DNA of 64,000 nt from Schistosoma haematobium (GCF_000699445.3 NC_067197.1:806001-870000); one strand, 5' to 3'. Positions 22,455 through 33,124 are shown, counted from the stretch's first letter. Translations and numbers: made by a program. The notes: generated by a model from the sequence alone, not told the origin.

Positions 22455-22890
22455 AAAAGGTTTTGTGGAGATTTCAGTAATTTCAATAGTTTAGAACATG
22501 AATCAATCATGAAAAACCTGGAAGTACTAGACGGCCATTTCGTCCTATTGTGGGACTCTTCAGCAGTATGCATCCATGATTTTGCCTCATGAGATTTGAA
22601 CACAGAACCTGTTGGTCTCGAACGCGAGTACTTAACCACTAGACCATGGAGCCGACCGACATTCAAAGGTGTTATTGTCTAACTTCAACTAATCAACCAA
22701 ATTGAGCCACACATCCACCATTGTCTTCAGTGAGTTACTATCTCACAACAGACCCGATTGAACTCCGTTGGCCATTGGTTCTCACTAGAAGTCCAAGAAA
22801 TAACTCTTGGAGACAGTCACTAGTGATTATGTGTTGATTAGTATCAGAAGGGGTTTTGTGGAGATTTTAGTAATTTAATGTTTTAATGTG
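22455..22890 (-). repeat. Family A SINE, longer than one unit, with intact hammerhead core
   Basis: Reading the minus strand: CTCCACAAAACCCCTTCTGAT, the long tail, a tRNA-like head (A-box GGTCTAGTGG, B-box-like GTGTTCAAATC), the hammerhead 22522-22571, and the tail start. It then reads CTCCACAAAACC again. The same tail segment at both ends shows the copy spans more than one unit, as expected for tandem or circular template material. Confidence 0.75.
22522..22571 (-). ncRNA. Hammerhead ribozyme with complete catalytic core (family A)
   Basis: On the minus strand: stem I ATACTG with TAGTAC (one G-T pair, outermost pair lost), core CTGAAGA, stem II GTCC/GGAC perfect with a CACAATA loop, GAAA, and stem III ATGG/CCGT with no loop. 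It is followed by C, giving the GTC cleavage triplet. All bases of the conserved core are present. The predicted cut is between 22530 and 22529. A loopless 4-bp stem III resembles other metazoan type I hammerheads that work best as dimers. Confidence 0.7.
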
Positions 22891-22944
22891 ATGGCAATTT
22901 TCTAGCGATTTATTATTTTTTTCTACTATTTTTTTTTATTTTTT

Positions 22945-23060
22945 GTGAATATACACTGTTGAGGAGCCCCACGATAGGACGAAACGGCCGTCCAGTGCTT
23001 CCAGGTTTCCCATGATGGTCTAGCTTCAATTGACTCATAATCTCAACTACTAAAATTAAT
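22945..23060 (+). repeat. Family A SINE, hammerhead and tail
   Basis: Hammerhead-like block 22953-22998 (CACTG/CAGTG stem I, TTGAGGA with the first core base changed, GAAA, ACGGCCGTC) then TTCCAGGTTTCCCATGATGG. Confidence 0.7.
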
Positions 23061-23504
23061 AAATGAATAACTAATCTATATGCAAAGTCATAGATTTGTT
23101 GAATATTCAATGATTCTTATATTGTGAAGATTTGATCCACCGAGAATTGCTGTCAGCTTGTCCACATAATCATTTAATGGGTGAACTGGAGGAAGCCCTA
23201 AGAAGTTCAGAAAGTGCCAAAGATATTCCATCTTCTCATTTTTTGGAAGAATATTTTAGAATGATGATTTCTTTTTCACTGAAAACTATAAATACGTGGC
23301 AGTTTTGTATCATACTTGACTCTGTTTAGTATAGCATTTGCTTCACTTGTCTTCTGTCTTCTCATTTGCGACTTAGGAGTGTTCTGGCGTTCGAGTCCTG
23401 AAGTCATACGCGGTACATTAGGAATCTAAGCTCTAGATATACAAATCAGATGTACAATGGATATGAGTTTTAATTCAATTTGAAATACTGAATATTTATA
23501 TAGA
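23061..23504. other. Unassigned stretch
   Basis: Nothing recognised. Confidence 0.3.
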
Positions 23505-23700
23505 CTCAGTAACTAACGCGTTGGCGTTCGGAAAGAATGATACTGCAATCATTAACTCTGAGATGCAGGTACAAATTCCAAATAAGACGAAATATAGGTT
23601 CTGAATTTCACTATTACCTATATTCCATCATTTTTATATCAGCTTATGTCATGATGACCATATCAAGGCAATCCACATAGCATAGCAACCGAGACTGATT
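23505..23700 (+). repeat. Family C (SM-alpha-like) SINE, deleted hammerhead
   Basis: tRNA-like head, GAGATGCAGGTACAAATTCC, then AAATAAGACGAAATATAGG. The CTGACGAG half has been deleted. A family C tail (ATATCAAGGCAATCC...GAGACTGAT) follows. Confidence 0.6.
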
Positions 23701-23924
23701 AAGCTTTCGGTCAAAATATCACCAACTGTATAATTCAGACCATTTCCAACTGATTAAAAACACTGGGACTTCGAAACAAATGAACAACCAATTATTCAGT
23801 TATACTTTCAACATCATATTCCAGCGTGTTTATCTAAGTGTGTAATAGTTAAAGAATGCATGTACAAATAGTAGTATTCATCTTTTCTGACAAAATCTAA
23901 GAATTGTAAAATGTTTATTATTTT

Positions 23925-24185
23925 GATGGAGTTTTGTTCCCTGAGCTGGGTGGTTTGGTCGTGAACCATTTATCGTTATTCTGAACGACTTCATCAACAG
24001 CGCAAAATTCAGGTAGAAGTGAAGTGTTCAAATTTCTCCATATAGGGTTCACAGCTTATCTTGTGGACATCGATGCTGACTGATGATTGTTGGCATTTAC
24101 CTTGTCATTATTTTGATTGAATCTCACATTGATTTGATCGTTGATCTAAAATCATCCACCTGAGCTAGAAATCTACCCCACCATA
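23925..24185. repeat. Unknown repeat family I, copy 1
   Basis: TGATGGAGTTTTGTTCCCTG through AGGTAGAAGTGAAGTG matches 27534-27680 in the same orientation. A piece at about 24146-24180 (AAATCATCCACCTGAGCTA) matches 27516-27542 inverted. No coding signal is seen; the family is not recognised. Confidence 0.55.
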
Positions 24186-24409
24186 TTTAATATTCCTTTG
24201 TAACTCAAATAAAATCATATCGCCGTAAAGTCTAATATTCTTAGGTTCAGATACTGGTGTAACCATAGATACATACTGTCGATGTGTCCTATGAAAGGAC
24301 AAAATGACTGCTTAGTTCATTCTGATCTCCATGACTATCTAGATTGTAGTGACCTACTTTTATCAAGAGAACGTGATTGGTGTAACGGAAACAATTATTG
24401 TCAGTTTAG

Positions 24410-24660
24410 AGGTTGTGGGTTCGGACCCAGAACCTTCAGTCTCGCACGCGAACGCTTAACCTACTGGACCAATGAGCCGGCATCTAATGATGTTAATGTC
24501 TAACCTCAACCAATACACGAAGTTGCGCGACCATCTTCCATTGTACCGAGGTAGACACCTGTTTCTACCCGACACGGATTAGCTCCACTGGTCACGGCTT
24601 CTCACCAGAACTCCAAGAAGCAATTATTATAACCAATTGTACCAGTGATTGTTTTACCGT
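24410..24660 (-). repeat. Family A-related SINE (diverged tail)
   Basis: Antisense tRNA-like head (GGGTTCGGACCCAGAACC and GCTTAACCTACTGGACCAAT on the + strand), then GACATT/AACATC and a diverged tail to CTCCAAGAAGCAATTATT. Confidence 0.6.
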
Positions 24661-25647
24661 AATTGTTTGTTTAACTGTACCAAAACACATCTATTCTTCC
24701 TTCCGTTAATTGTGACCTTGCACGAATTCGGTTACGCTCAGTAACCACACTTGTATTCTCTTGGCACGATCTCGGTATTCTTCCAGTACCACGTGATCGC
24801 CAACAAATACATCTCGACTACAGCCATCAAGTACCTTCTGATATTTGGCTTACTGGGGATGTTATCGGTTAACTGCCACATAGTCTTCTTGTGGTGGTGA
24901 CCATAGTTAACCGCAACTCAACACCACACTACAACATAAAACTGGCTTTAAATATAAACTAACCTAATTCCTTAATCTTCTTTCATTTCATCATAACATT
25001 GATTCATTCTATTTTATTCTATCTATTCTATTCAATCGTAATCATACAATAATCTCTTATTATACCTTTCTATTTCTATTACTATACTCACTGATAGAAG
25101 TCACAGATAATTGTTACATTATGCTTAATTGTTTTATTGATAAATTACTCACCTTATGCTTATACATCAAATATAAACTATAGTCTATGAATTCTATTCA
25201 TTCTATAATTCCATATAGGATAGTTATAGAATCAGGTCATTATGGAAAGATAGACAGATAGAATAATAAAGGTTAAGTGTTCATCAATTCATTGAAACAA
25301 CATAAGGAAACTTAGAATTCCTAAAGTGTCTGAGAATAGAAGAAAAAGCTTTTCTATGTTTCAAAGTAATACATCAATGAATTCCTCAATTAGTAACGTT
25401 TGTATATGAAAACATAACAAGGACAAACAATCAACAACAACAACAACAAAAACAAGATAATATACTGATAGTTTATGAAAACATCAAGTGTTTAGTTCAA
25501 ACTTGTAGTATACCATACTTCATAAGGTTGAAAAGTTTAGTAATCGGATACAAATAGTATTCACTTGTTTCTGATAAATGTTAAACGTTGTAAGTTATGA
25601 AATGAATCAATGGAATATCACCAATAAATCTTTAATATTTTACAAGA
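24661..25647. other. Unassigned AT-rich stretch, about 1 kb
   Basis: No gene or recognised repeat. Includes (CAA)n near 25430-25450. Confidence 0.4.
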
Positions 25648-26143
25648 TGCCTAAATTCCCTGGTACGGCTGAAAGTTGGGAGAGTCAACTCTTCCTCTCC
25701 AAATACTCTCATATGGCCACTGACACAGAAGTCTTACTCACTGATGTCTCAAGGCATTACTGTTGTTTACGAAATTGAGAAAACGAAAAGCGAATGTCCG
25801 ACACTTTAACCAGGTTGGTGGACACGGAGAGTCCAATTAAGGGATTTGGCAAACTCTGATTCCGAACCAATGGCGCACATAGGCTCCAGTATCCTGAAGG
25901 AACAAATGGCGTATGAACCTAATCTTGGTGACCACCTACCGTGGGACTACAGTTCCTAACGTTGCTCCACTGCCTTGTAGGTCAGACCTTTAAGTCAAAG
26001 GCTCCGGATGTGGCCTCCTAAGTAAACCACCTGGTTAGGTTTGGGCAACCGGGCAGTCTCCAAGCCCTCACACAAATCGAATGATTTATGTGTCGAATAT
26101 CTATTTGATGTCTCCTTGTGCCAATGTTTACGTTTATGTATTT
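25648..26143 (+). repeat. Family B repeat (sense, near full length)
   Basis: 5' end AAATTCCCTGGTACGGCTG, AAGCGAATGTCCGACAC, AACAAATGGCGTATGAACC, CCGGGCAGTCTCCAAGCCC. It ends in a T/A-rich tail near 26143. Confidence 0.8.
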
Positions 26144-26227
26144 GATAGTAGGGCTTATGCTCAACGTAATGATATAAACTGTTGTAATAGATCATTTTTC
26201 ACGACACCTGTTATAACTATTTTCTTA

Positions 26228-26335
26228 CCGAGTGGGATCATGGAGGCACACTGCTGAAGAGTTTCATACTACAACGAAAAAGCTATTCAGTGCTTCCAGC
26301 TTTTCTATGGTGGTCTACGAAATTATTAAAAGTTA
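26228..26335 (+). repeat. Family A SINE fragment with eroded hammerhead
   Basis: GGCACACTGCTGAAGAGTTTC...ACGAAAAAGC...TTCAGTGCTTCCAGC. Core CTGAAGA and GAAA are kept, but stem II and stem III are mutated. Confidence 0.6.
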
Positions 26336-26602
26336 GGTGCTATCTTAAAATATATTCAAAGCTTCATGATTAAGTTATTCTACTCACAGAACACAATACC
26401 ACAAAACAAATCTACATACTTGACATATATATAAGATATGTCTTCAAGTCAGTTAATTTGTGTGTTTATCACTAAGCAAGTATCTGTATTTCTGATTTAC
26501 TTTTTCTCACGATAACTTTTATCTATCCGGTTACAGAAGATTTAATCAACCAACTGTAATTGTAAAATGTCTCATTTTCAAATGAATCATTAATTTAATT
26601 GT

Positions 26603-26715
26603 TGGATTCATGAATCAATTAAAGCTAGACCGTTAAGTCTTGGGTTCGAATTCCACGAGCGGGATACATACTGTTGAAGAGTCTCCACAGAATCCTCTTT
26701 CTGATAATAATCATT
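26603..26715. repeat. Family A SINE, rearranged fragment
   Basis: Antisense tail (TTCATGAATCAATTAAAGC) fused to the sense B-box region (GGGTTCGAATTCC), half a hammerhead (ACTGTTGAAGAGTC) and the CTTTCTGATAATAATC end. Internally deleted. Confidence 0.55.
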
Positions 26716-26971
26716 AATTATTTGTATATTTCATAAGAATCACCCATAATGTTTATTACGTGATTTATAAATATAAACAAAATCATTTTCACATGGATCA
26801 CCCAATTTCTCACCTAATTTTCAATATGAATTCATTGAAGTGAATTGTTTAATTAAACTTATTATTCATTGAAAACAACAATTAAATTCGTGTGAAAATG
26901 AATGTGATAATGATCTTTACTTGTTTTATAAACTAAATGTACATCATTCTTATAATCAATAAAATATTAGT

Positions 26972-27247
26972 GAAACTATAATTTATGGATGACCTTCGAA
27001 CGACGCCGAAGTGACCTTGAGGATGGGCACCTATTTGTTATGACTAAATGAAGATTATAAACCAATTAGAATTATGTGTTACAACTGATGTTTAAAGTTA
27101 GAAATTAGATTTCAGGGGTTTTCATCATGAACTAACATCAGTTATAATGCTGAAAGTCTATTTAACTAAATGGATGAATGAATTTCGCGCTAAATTTCAA
27201 AACTTGTCATCTTATTTCTGATTGGTTCATTCATAAATTATAGTCTC
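26972..27247. mobile_element. MITE-like element, copy 3 (family F)
   Basis: 276 bp with both termini: GAAACTATAATTTATGGATGA and the complement of TTCATAAATTATAGTCTC. It is in the same orientation as copy 1. Confidence 0.7.
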
Positions 27248-27499
27248 GTCAAATATTTAATGTTATCAATACTTATGAAATTTGATTGTAAACTGGAAAA
27301 TGATCATTGATGAATGTTTTAGACTCATTTATTAATGATAAAGAAAGTCATTGTCAGTATTTATCGGTATAATACTTTCGATACATTCATGTGTATCAAT
27401 GTTAACATTTGATATACTGATATACAAACTCAACATATTAACATACAGACAATATTCTGTACGGTTGGAAACGTTTTATTGTTAAGCTATGTCCGAGGG

Positions 27500-27690
27500 T
27501 TTTGAAGATGATGGAGAAGATTTGTAGCTCAGGTGGATGATTTTGATGGAGTTTTGTTCTCTGAAATGGATGATTTGGTCGTAGTGCTTACATCGTTCTT
27601 CTGAACGACGTCAGCAGCACAAACTTCAGGTAGAAGTGAAGTGCTCAAAGTGTTCCCCACATATGTTTCACAGCTTGTCCGGTCTACAAT
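27500..27690. repeat. Unknown repeat family I, copy 2
   Basis: GAAGATTTGTAGCTCAGGTG, GATGGAGTTTTGTTCTCTG, CTTCTGAACGACGTCAGCAG, AGGTAGAAGTGAAGTGCTC. Counterpart of 23925-24185. Confidence 0.55.
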
Positions 27691-27784
27691 AGGTTTTGTG
27701 TTAGATCGTTGAAAGAGTTTTAAATATTTACTGTCTCAGTGTTTCATATTATTCTTAATGATAATTTAATTCAGATCAATCTGT

Positions 27785-27990
27785 GCCGAACCCGCTGGTA
27801 TTCTCTTGAACTTAACAAAGATTAATGAACTTGAAGACTCGAACCCAGTATCGTTCGTTTCAAACACCATAGCGTTATCCACTTAGCTACTGTGTTCTTA
27901 AGGCAATATCAAAGCATTCAGCACAAGATGCACATATGCTAATAAGAGACTGATCAATTGCATTCTTAAACAACAATGACAAGATACAAT
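27785..27990. repeat. Family C (SM-alpha-like) SINE, rearranged
   Basis: Antisense tRNA-like head (GAAGACTCGAACCCAGTATC, CGTTATCCACTTAGCTACTG) fused to a sense tail (AAGGCAATATC...AAGAGACTGATCAATTGC). The hammerhead segment is absent. Confidence 0.6.
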
Positions 27991-28344
27991 GAGTGAATAT
28001 AAAAAGAGTAAAATGAAGTTGATATCAATATTCTTTCAAGAACTTAATAATTTTAAGTATAAATCATTAATAAATTAGAGGATTTGTGGATAGTGTTCAA
28101 TTGGAACTTAATTAACATCATGTGTTATGAATGATAGATTTGAGTAATCTCAGGACTAAGGCAGTTATTACTAAGTCAAGTGATTGTTTAATAAGATTTT
28201 CAAATTGTATTTTTGTGTGAAGTTCATTAATTGTCGTAGATGTGTTAAAGAATTTTGATTCGAATGACAGCCAGCGTTTTTTTCTTATACCGCTATTAGA
28301 TGGTCTCTCAATGGTATATAAGAAAAACCTTCCTATTTGTTCGA
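27991..28344. other. Unassigned AT-rich stretch
   Basis: Nothing recognised. Confidence 0.3.
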
Positions 28345-28530
28345 TATTACTTACTTACTTATGCCTGTTACTCCCAGTGGAACATAGGACGCCGACCACT
28401 TTTCTGGTTTTTTAAAGCGAGTTAGTTTTCTGCGGGATGGGGTCGTTAACCCCATGCCCAACCCTCATCCTTTATCCGAGCTTGGGACCGTCAGTAACAC
28501 ACGGAGGGGCTCCAAACGGAGTTATTGAAT
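28345..28530 (-). mobile_element. RTE mini-derivative: 5' leader joined to 3' terminus
   Basis: On the minus strand, a leader of about 120 bp (28408-28527) is joined directly to the last about 60 bp plus tail (28345-28403). The whole coding region is absent. Both parts have the same orientation, unlike the inverted composites. Confidence 0.75.
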
Positions 28531-28569
28531 ATGAATAATTCCTCATACCATGCGATCGCCAAAATGAGT

Positions 28570-29960
28570 AGTGAAGACTATGCAAGCAACTCAGAAACCG
28601 GACTTGCAAACTTAGCGTTTCAGAATCCTTCGAACTCAGTTAGCAACGTTAATTTATAGTAAGAAATAATACATCGTTGGACGTCACTCCTCTATTCAGA
28701 AATGTCTTGTTTGCAGAAACTATTTGCTTCTTATATGGTTATGTTGACATGAAATAAGTCGACTTTCGTGTATAAAAGCTTTTCCTAAAAGAGCTACTCC
28801 TACGTTGCACTTTCAACGTGTAATTTAGATTCAACGATGATCTGTATAAGCAAATAGTGTCGTGAGTGAATCTCTATTCGGTCCTCTTCTATCAGACTGT
28901 CTGATTCCTAAACTGGAGAACAATTTAATCAAAAACAGATCATTTCTATTTTTATAAAAGATATATGAATGTTGCTTTGATCATCTGTGACGAAAAACAG
29001 GGACCTTAATAAAATATTTCGAGAATTCGTAGTGGTTCCGACATAACAAGTGGCGATAACCAGACATAACAATTGGCGACGCAGTCATAACAAAATTCAA
29101 TAATTGTCATCATTTGATTACATTCACAATAGAAGCAGAGCTGAACTCAGAATTCCACTTTCTTAACTTTCTACTAAAACGAAGATCAGATGGGTTTCTA
29201 CAACAATCGTCATACAAAAAGCCAAAGTGGAAGATGCGGTATACGAACTTCCAGAGCTGGGTGCAGCTGAGTAGAAATAGAAATCTAATCTATTCTCCAT
29301 CCTTAAAGACTAGACTAATGTGAGCTGGAGATATATTTAATAGTAAGCTGTATATAATTCGAATGAGTGGCTTTTCACCCGAATTCAGCAACAATATTCT
29401 AAAGCCAAAACGTCAAGTTGAAAGTACTCCCGTAGTTCCTAAGGAAGTTTTATTCTTGAACATCGAATTTAAAAGAGACAACAAAGCAGAAATATTAGAT
29501 AACAGACCATACACATTCTTCGGAAAGATTTTTTTATTCAGTAGAGGTTCGAATTGTTTTCTCCAGCAAGAAACTCATTAAGAAAAGTGTCAAGGATATA
29601 CTGTCGCGTTTGGCCATCTCAATTTCTATCTATCAGTTTGCTTACTGTTGTAGAACATCTTATATTAATCGTACAAAGCACGCACTTGTTAAAGGAATAT
29701 CTGAGCACTACTCCACATAGTTACCCGAAGACGAATACAAATCAATCATTAGCTCATTTCTCAAAAACATGATCAATATGAGTCACATCTAACCACGTGA
29801 ATCATCGTTCACAATCGTCTACAAAGTAAAAAGAACTGGTTCAAGAAACGTTTGGATAAGGGATTCATGCACAGCTATTCATTATGTAAAACACAAGCTC
29901 CCCTATTTACAGAAGAATCATGTTTAGCTCTTTATTCTCCCATGGTCTTAGTACCCATTT
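28570..29960 (+). mobile_element. Penelope-like element relic
   Basis: Broken frames show late reverse transcriptase motifs of Penelope-like elements. These are FRFNDDLYKQIVS near 28830, the segment ITFTIEAELNSEFHFLNFLL (29117-29176) before RRSDG, and KKPKWKMRYTNFQSW. A GIY-YIG endonuclease relic follows: SYINRTKHAL near 29660, then KVKRTGSRNVWIRDS near 29830 and a C-terminal piece to about 29940. Many stops are present, and the YIG glycine is lost. The start is approximate. Confidence 0.65.
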
Positions 29961-30209
29961 GAATTTTGCAAATTCTAACTAGTAATATTAACCTTTTTGT
30001 TCTCCTCCTCCATTATTAAATAGGCAGTTATCTTTATCTTTAATCCTGTAGACTAATAACTTTTATTACTTTCAAAACTATTACATAACGCAAGATCTTG
30101 ATTTTGTTTGATTACTTTGCTAAATTATCCAACCCTTTTTTTATATTCAATACTTGAAAACTTGAATTTCATTGAAAGAAAACTCTTCGATTTATAAATT
30201 AACATACTC
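29961..30209. other. Unassigned AT-rich stretch
   Basis: Nothing recognised. Confidence 0.3.
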
Positions 30210-30214
30210 AATAC

Positions 30215-30713
30215 TGTTATATCCCGATGAGAATAATGAGTAGTAACTGATAGGATCCACTTATGGACTAATACTACATATATGTTTTTCTTGTATAGTT
30301 GTTAAGTAATTAAACTATTCATATTCGTGCTCCTTTTATCACAAGCTTCATTTCGACCTATGAACTATTATTATACGATTTACCATTCTTGAGTTATGCC
30401 CAGTCTCCCATATTCACAGCCACTTTTGACTAGATCTTGTACAAATGTTGTTTCCTATTTTATGGTATGGTGTGGTCTGTCTGATTGGTACATAAACCCA
30501 GTATATTTGAAATACATGATTCATATTGCAGAGGCTAAGATTGGTGTTCTGGACTTAACTAGCTGGTCTAGGCAGGGAGCAGGATTGATAAGTACTCTAG
30601 ACTACTCGTACATGTTTTATACGTCATTGGTCTGGTCGATTAGTCACTGTTCTTTAATTGACGTTGTCCTTATGTTATACATTGATAGAGACACAAATCC
30701 ACAAGTTATAACA
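30215..30713 (+). mobile_element. Solo LTR, family H1, with target duplication
   Basis: 499 bp with the terminal inverted motif TGTTATA...TATAACA. Perfect AATAC direct repeats flank it (30210-30214 and 30714-30718). It has a promoter-like GGTACATAAACCC segment, equivalent to the TATA region of the other copy. No internal element sequence is adjacent, which fits LTR-LTR recombination. Confidence 0.85.
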
Positions 30714-30964
30714 AATACTTGAAATCTTTTGCTAATTTTGATTGTATTATACAACACCACTTCATCGTCGTTGTCACTGACATCTACTTGAATATGTTCG
30801 ACTATCTTTGGTAATTTTGTAAAACTCCTTTATCTATACATGATTTGATACCTTCAGTAAATGATGTTGTTGAAAAGAAAATTTTCTTCTTTATTAGTAT
30901 AGAACTGATAGTCAATTGAAATATATATTTAAAGTGATATAAATAATCATCTAAATGATGTTTA

Positions 30965-31260
30965 ATAGTTGAATTCATGAGTCGATTAAAGCTAAACCAC
31001 TATCAAAAACTTGGAAGCACTGAATGGCCGTTTCGTCCCATTGTGAAACTCCTCAGCAGTGAGCATTTACGATTCCGCACACTTTGCTCGAATCTAGGAC
31101 CTTCGGTCTCTAGCGCAAAAATTCAACCTCCAGACCACTGAGACGGCCAGCATCTAACAGTGTTAATGTCTAACTTCAACCAATCCACGGTTCACTTATG
31201 AATTCAACTACTAAAAATTACCACAATATCCATAAAACCTTGTTCTAATAAATGAATTTT
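30965..31260. repeat. Family A SINE, fold-back copy
   Basis: Antisense tail, hammerhead (31016-31064) and tRNA-like head (30965-31193). Next comes a short sense tail end (ACTTATGAATTCAACTACTA ... CCATAAAACC). The two ends are therefore inverted. Confidence 0.7.
31016..31064 (-). ncRNA. Hammerhead ribozyme (family A), core intact
   Basis: Minus strand: stem I CACTG/CAGTG, core CTGAGGA (31050-31056), stem II GTTT/GGAC with wobble pairs, GAAA (31031-31034), stem III ACGG/CCAT with one mismatch. The cleavage-site triplet is ATT. The core is complete but stem III is weakened. Confidence 0.55.
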
Positions 31261-31481
31261 AGTCACTGATATGTATGTCATTAAGGATTTTAATTAGATT
31301 AAAACGATGTAGTTAATCTTTGATAATTTGCTTGATTTGATCATTGACTGGTTAACGAAAAAGTGAAAATAAATAACTTCATTAATCATTGATAAAATTG
31401 TTTCAATATTGAAGATGCCTGACTATTAACTGAGATGCTTACTGGCTAAAATAGACATTTTATTAATATAACTAATTTGCC
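31261..31481. other. Unassigned stretch
   Basis: Nothing recognised. Confidence 0.3.
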
Positions 31482-31820
31482 TGAACAATCTATTGTGGGA
31501 GAGGACAAGCCAACTTCCAGATGAAGACGAAATCAAGAAGAGACTTTGGATGTGGATAGGACATACATTACGAAAATCATCAAACTATACATGATGAGGC
31601 AAGTGCTGACTTAGAATTATGAAGGGATGAGGAAAAAAGGAAGACCTAAGGACACATTACATCAGGAATTCGCATCAGACATGGAAAAAAAGAGTAACAA
31701 TTGGAAAGAACTGGAAAGGATTGCCCAGGGTATAGTTGGATGGCTAATGCTGATGGGCGGCCTATACTCCTTCATGAGGGGTAACAGGAGTAAATAATTA
31801 GGTAAGTAAAGTATTTTATC
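31482..31820 (+). mobile_element. RTE 3' end, truncated sense copy
   Basis: From CTATTGTGGGAGAGGACAAG to GAGGGGTAACAGGAGTAAAT and a GTAAG tail. The frame is broken. Confidence 0.75.
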
Positions 31821-31839
31821 CAGTGTACCACAAAAAATA

Positions 31840-32278
31840 GTGAGTATCGGCATACACAAGTGCGGGTCGGCAAAGAAAGAGTAGCATATCTACAATTGAA
31901 GAATATCTGCAACTCAAAACAACTGTCTGTCAGCCAACATCAAAGTCAGGATCTTCAGTTAAATATCAAGACAGGTCTACTGTATGGTGCAGAAACTTTC
32001 AGGACCATGACAGCCATCATTCAGAATATACAAGTGTTTATTAACAGACGTTGACGGTAAATACTTAGGGTCCGTTGATCAGACGCTAACAGCAATAACC
32101 TACTATGGTAGAGAACAAACCAGATTGCAGTGGAGAAACAAACCAAGAATAAGTGCTGGAAGTGGATAGGACACATCGAGGAAAGCACCAAACTGAATCA
32201 AAAGTCAATCCCTCACCTGGAATCCTGATGGCAAAAGAAGAAGACAAAGACCAAAGTGCACATTACCCCGAGGATTTA
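31840..32278 (+). mobile_element. RTE fragment, sense, internally deleted
   Basis: CGGCATACACAAG is fused to GTCGGCAAAGAAAGAGTAGC, which skips about 140 bp relative to the near-complete copy. It continues through INRR-like codons to ACATTACCCCGAGG. The 3' tail is missing. Confidence 0.7.
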
Positions 32279-32337
32279 TAAAATTTACTTTTAATAAGTT
32301 AGATTTTCATAGAATTATTGAATAGTTGATTATGGTG

Positions 32338-32858
32338 TATTTATTTATTTGAACACATAAATAATGGTACAAATGGGCACCGTATCCATGTGCGCCACAC
32401 AAGTCACTTGATATGTGTGTGGGCTGTGACAATGCTCGGGTGCCCAGATCGAAGTGGGCGGTTTTCTTGGGAATGGGGGGTACACCTTGAGCCTCTTACT
32501 TAAAGGCCTGATTTAAAAAGCAGTAAAGTTCAGAAATGCAGTCCCATGGTAGCTAATGACCAATAATACGTTCATATACCATTTGCTTCCTTAGGATCCT
32601 GGAGCACATGTGTACCACTGGTCTGGAATTAGAGTTTTCCAACTCCCCCAGGTGAATCCTCCATGTCCACTAACCCAGATAGAGCACTGGACATTCAATT
32701 TTCGTTTTCTCAATTTCATAGACAACAGTAATGCAACGAGAAGGCAGTGAGTGAGATTTCACTGGCATTGGCTGTATGCGCTTGAACATTTTCGAGCATT
32801 TGGAGAGGAAGACCTAAAACTCCCCACCCTCGATCGTACCAGGGCATTTGGGTGCTTA
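32338..32858 (-). repeat. Family B repeat (antisense, full length)
   Basis: Tail complement TTATTTATTTGAACACATAA on the left. 5' end complement CGTACCAGGGCATTTGGGTG on the right. Confidence 0.8.
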
Positions 32859-32862
32859 TGAT

Positions 32863-33095
32863 CAAACTATAATTTATAAATAACTTTTTAAAGAAGCTAA
32901 ACTGATATTGAGAGTTTCCAGCTAATAACTAGGACTAATTGAACGTTATAAATCAATGTGACGAATTCGAATTATGATTTACAGTTGATGGTTAAGGTTA
33001 GAAATAAGATTTACGGTTTTTCATCATCAGCTAAAATGCCAAGACACTATTTAACCAAATAGATGAGTGAATTTGGTGCCAAAATCGAACGACTG
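32863..33095. mobile_element. MITE-like element, copy 4 (family F, truncated)
   Basis: Left terminus CAAACTATAATTTATAAATAA, body as in copy 1, right terminus lost. Confidence 0.6.
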
Positions 33096-33124
33096 TTATA
33101 TTTTAATATAAATTCAACCGATTA

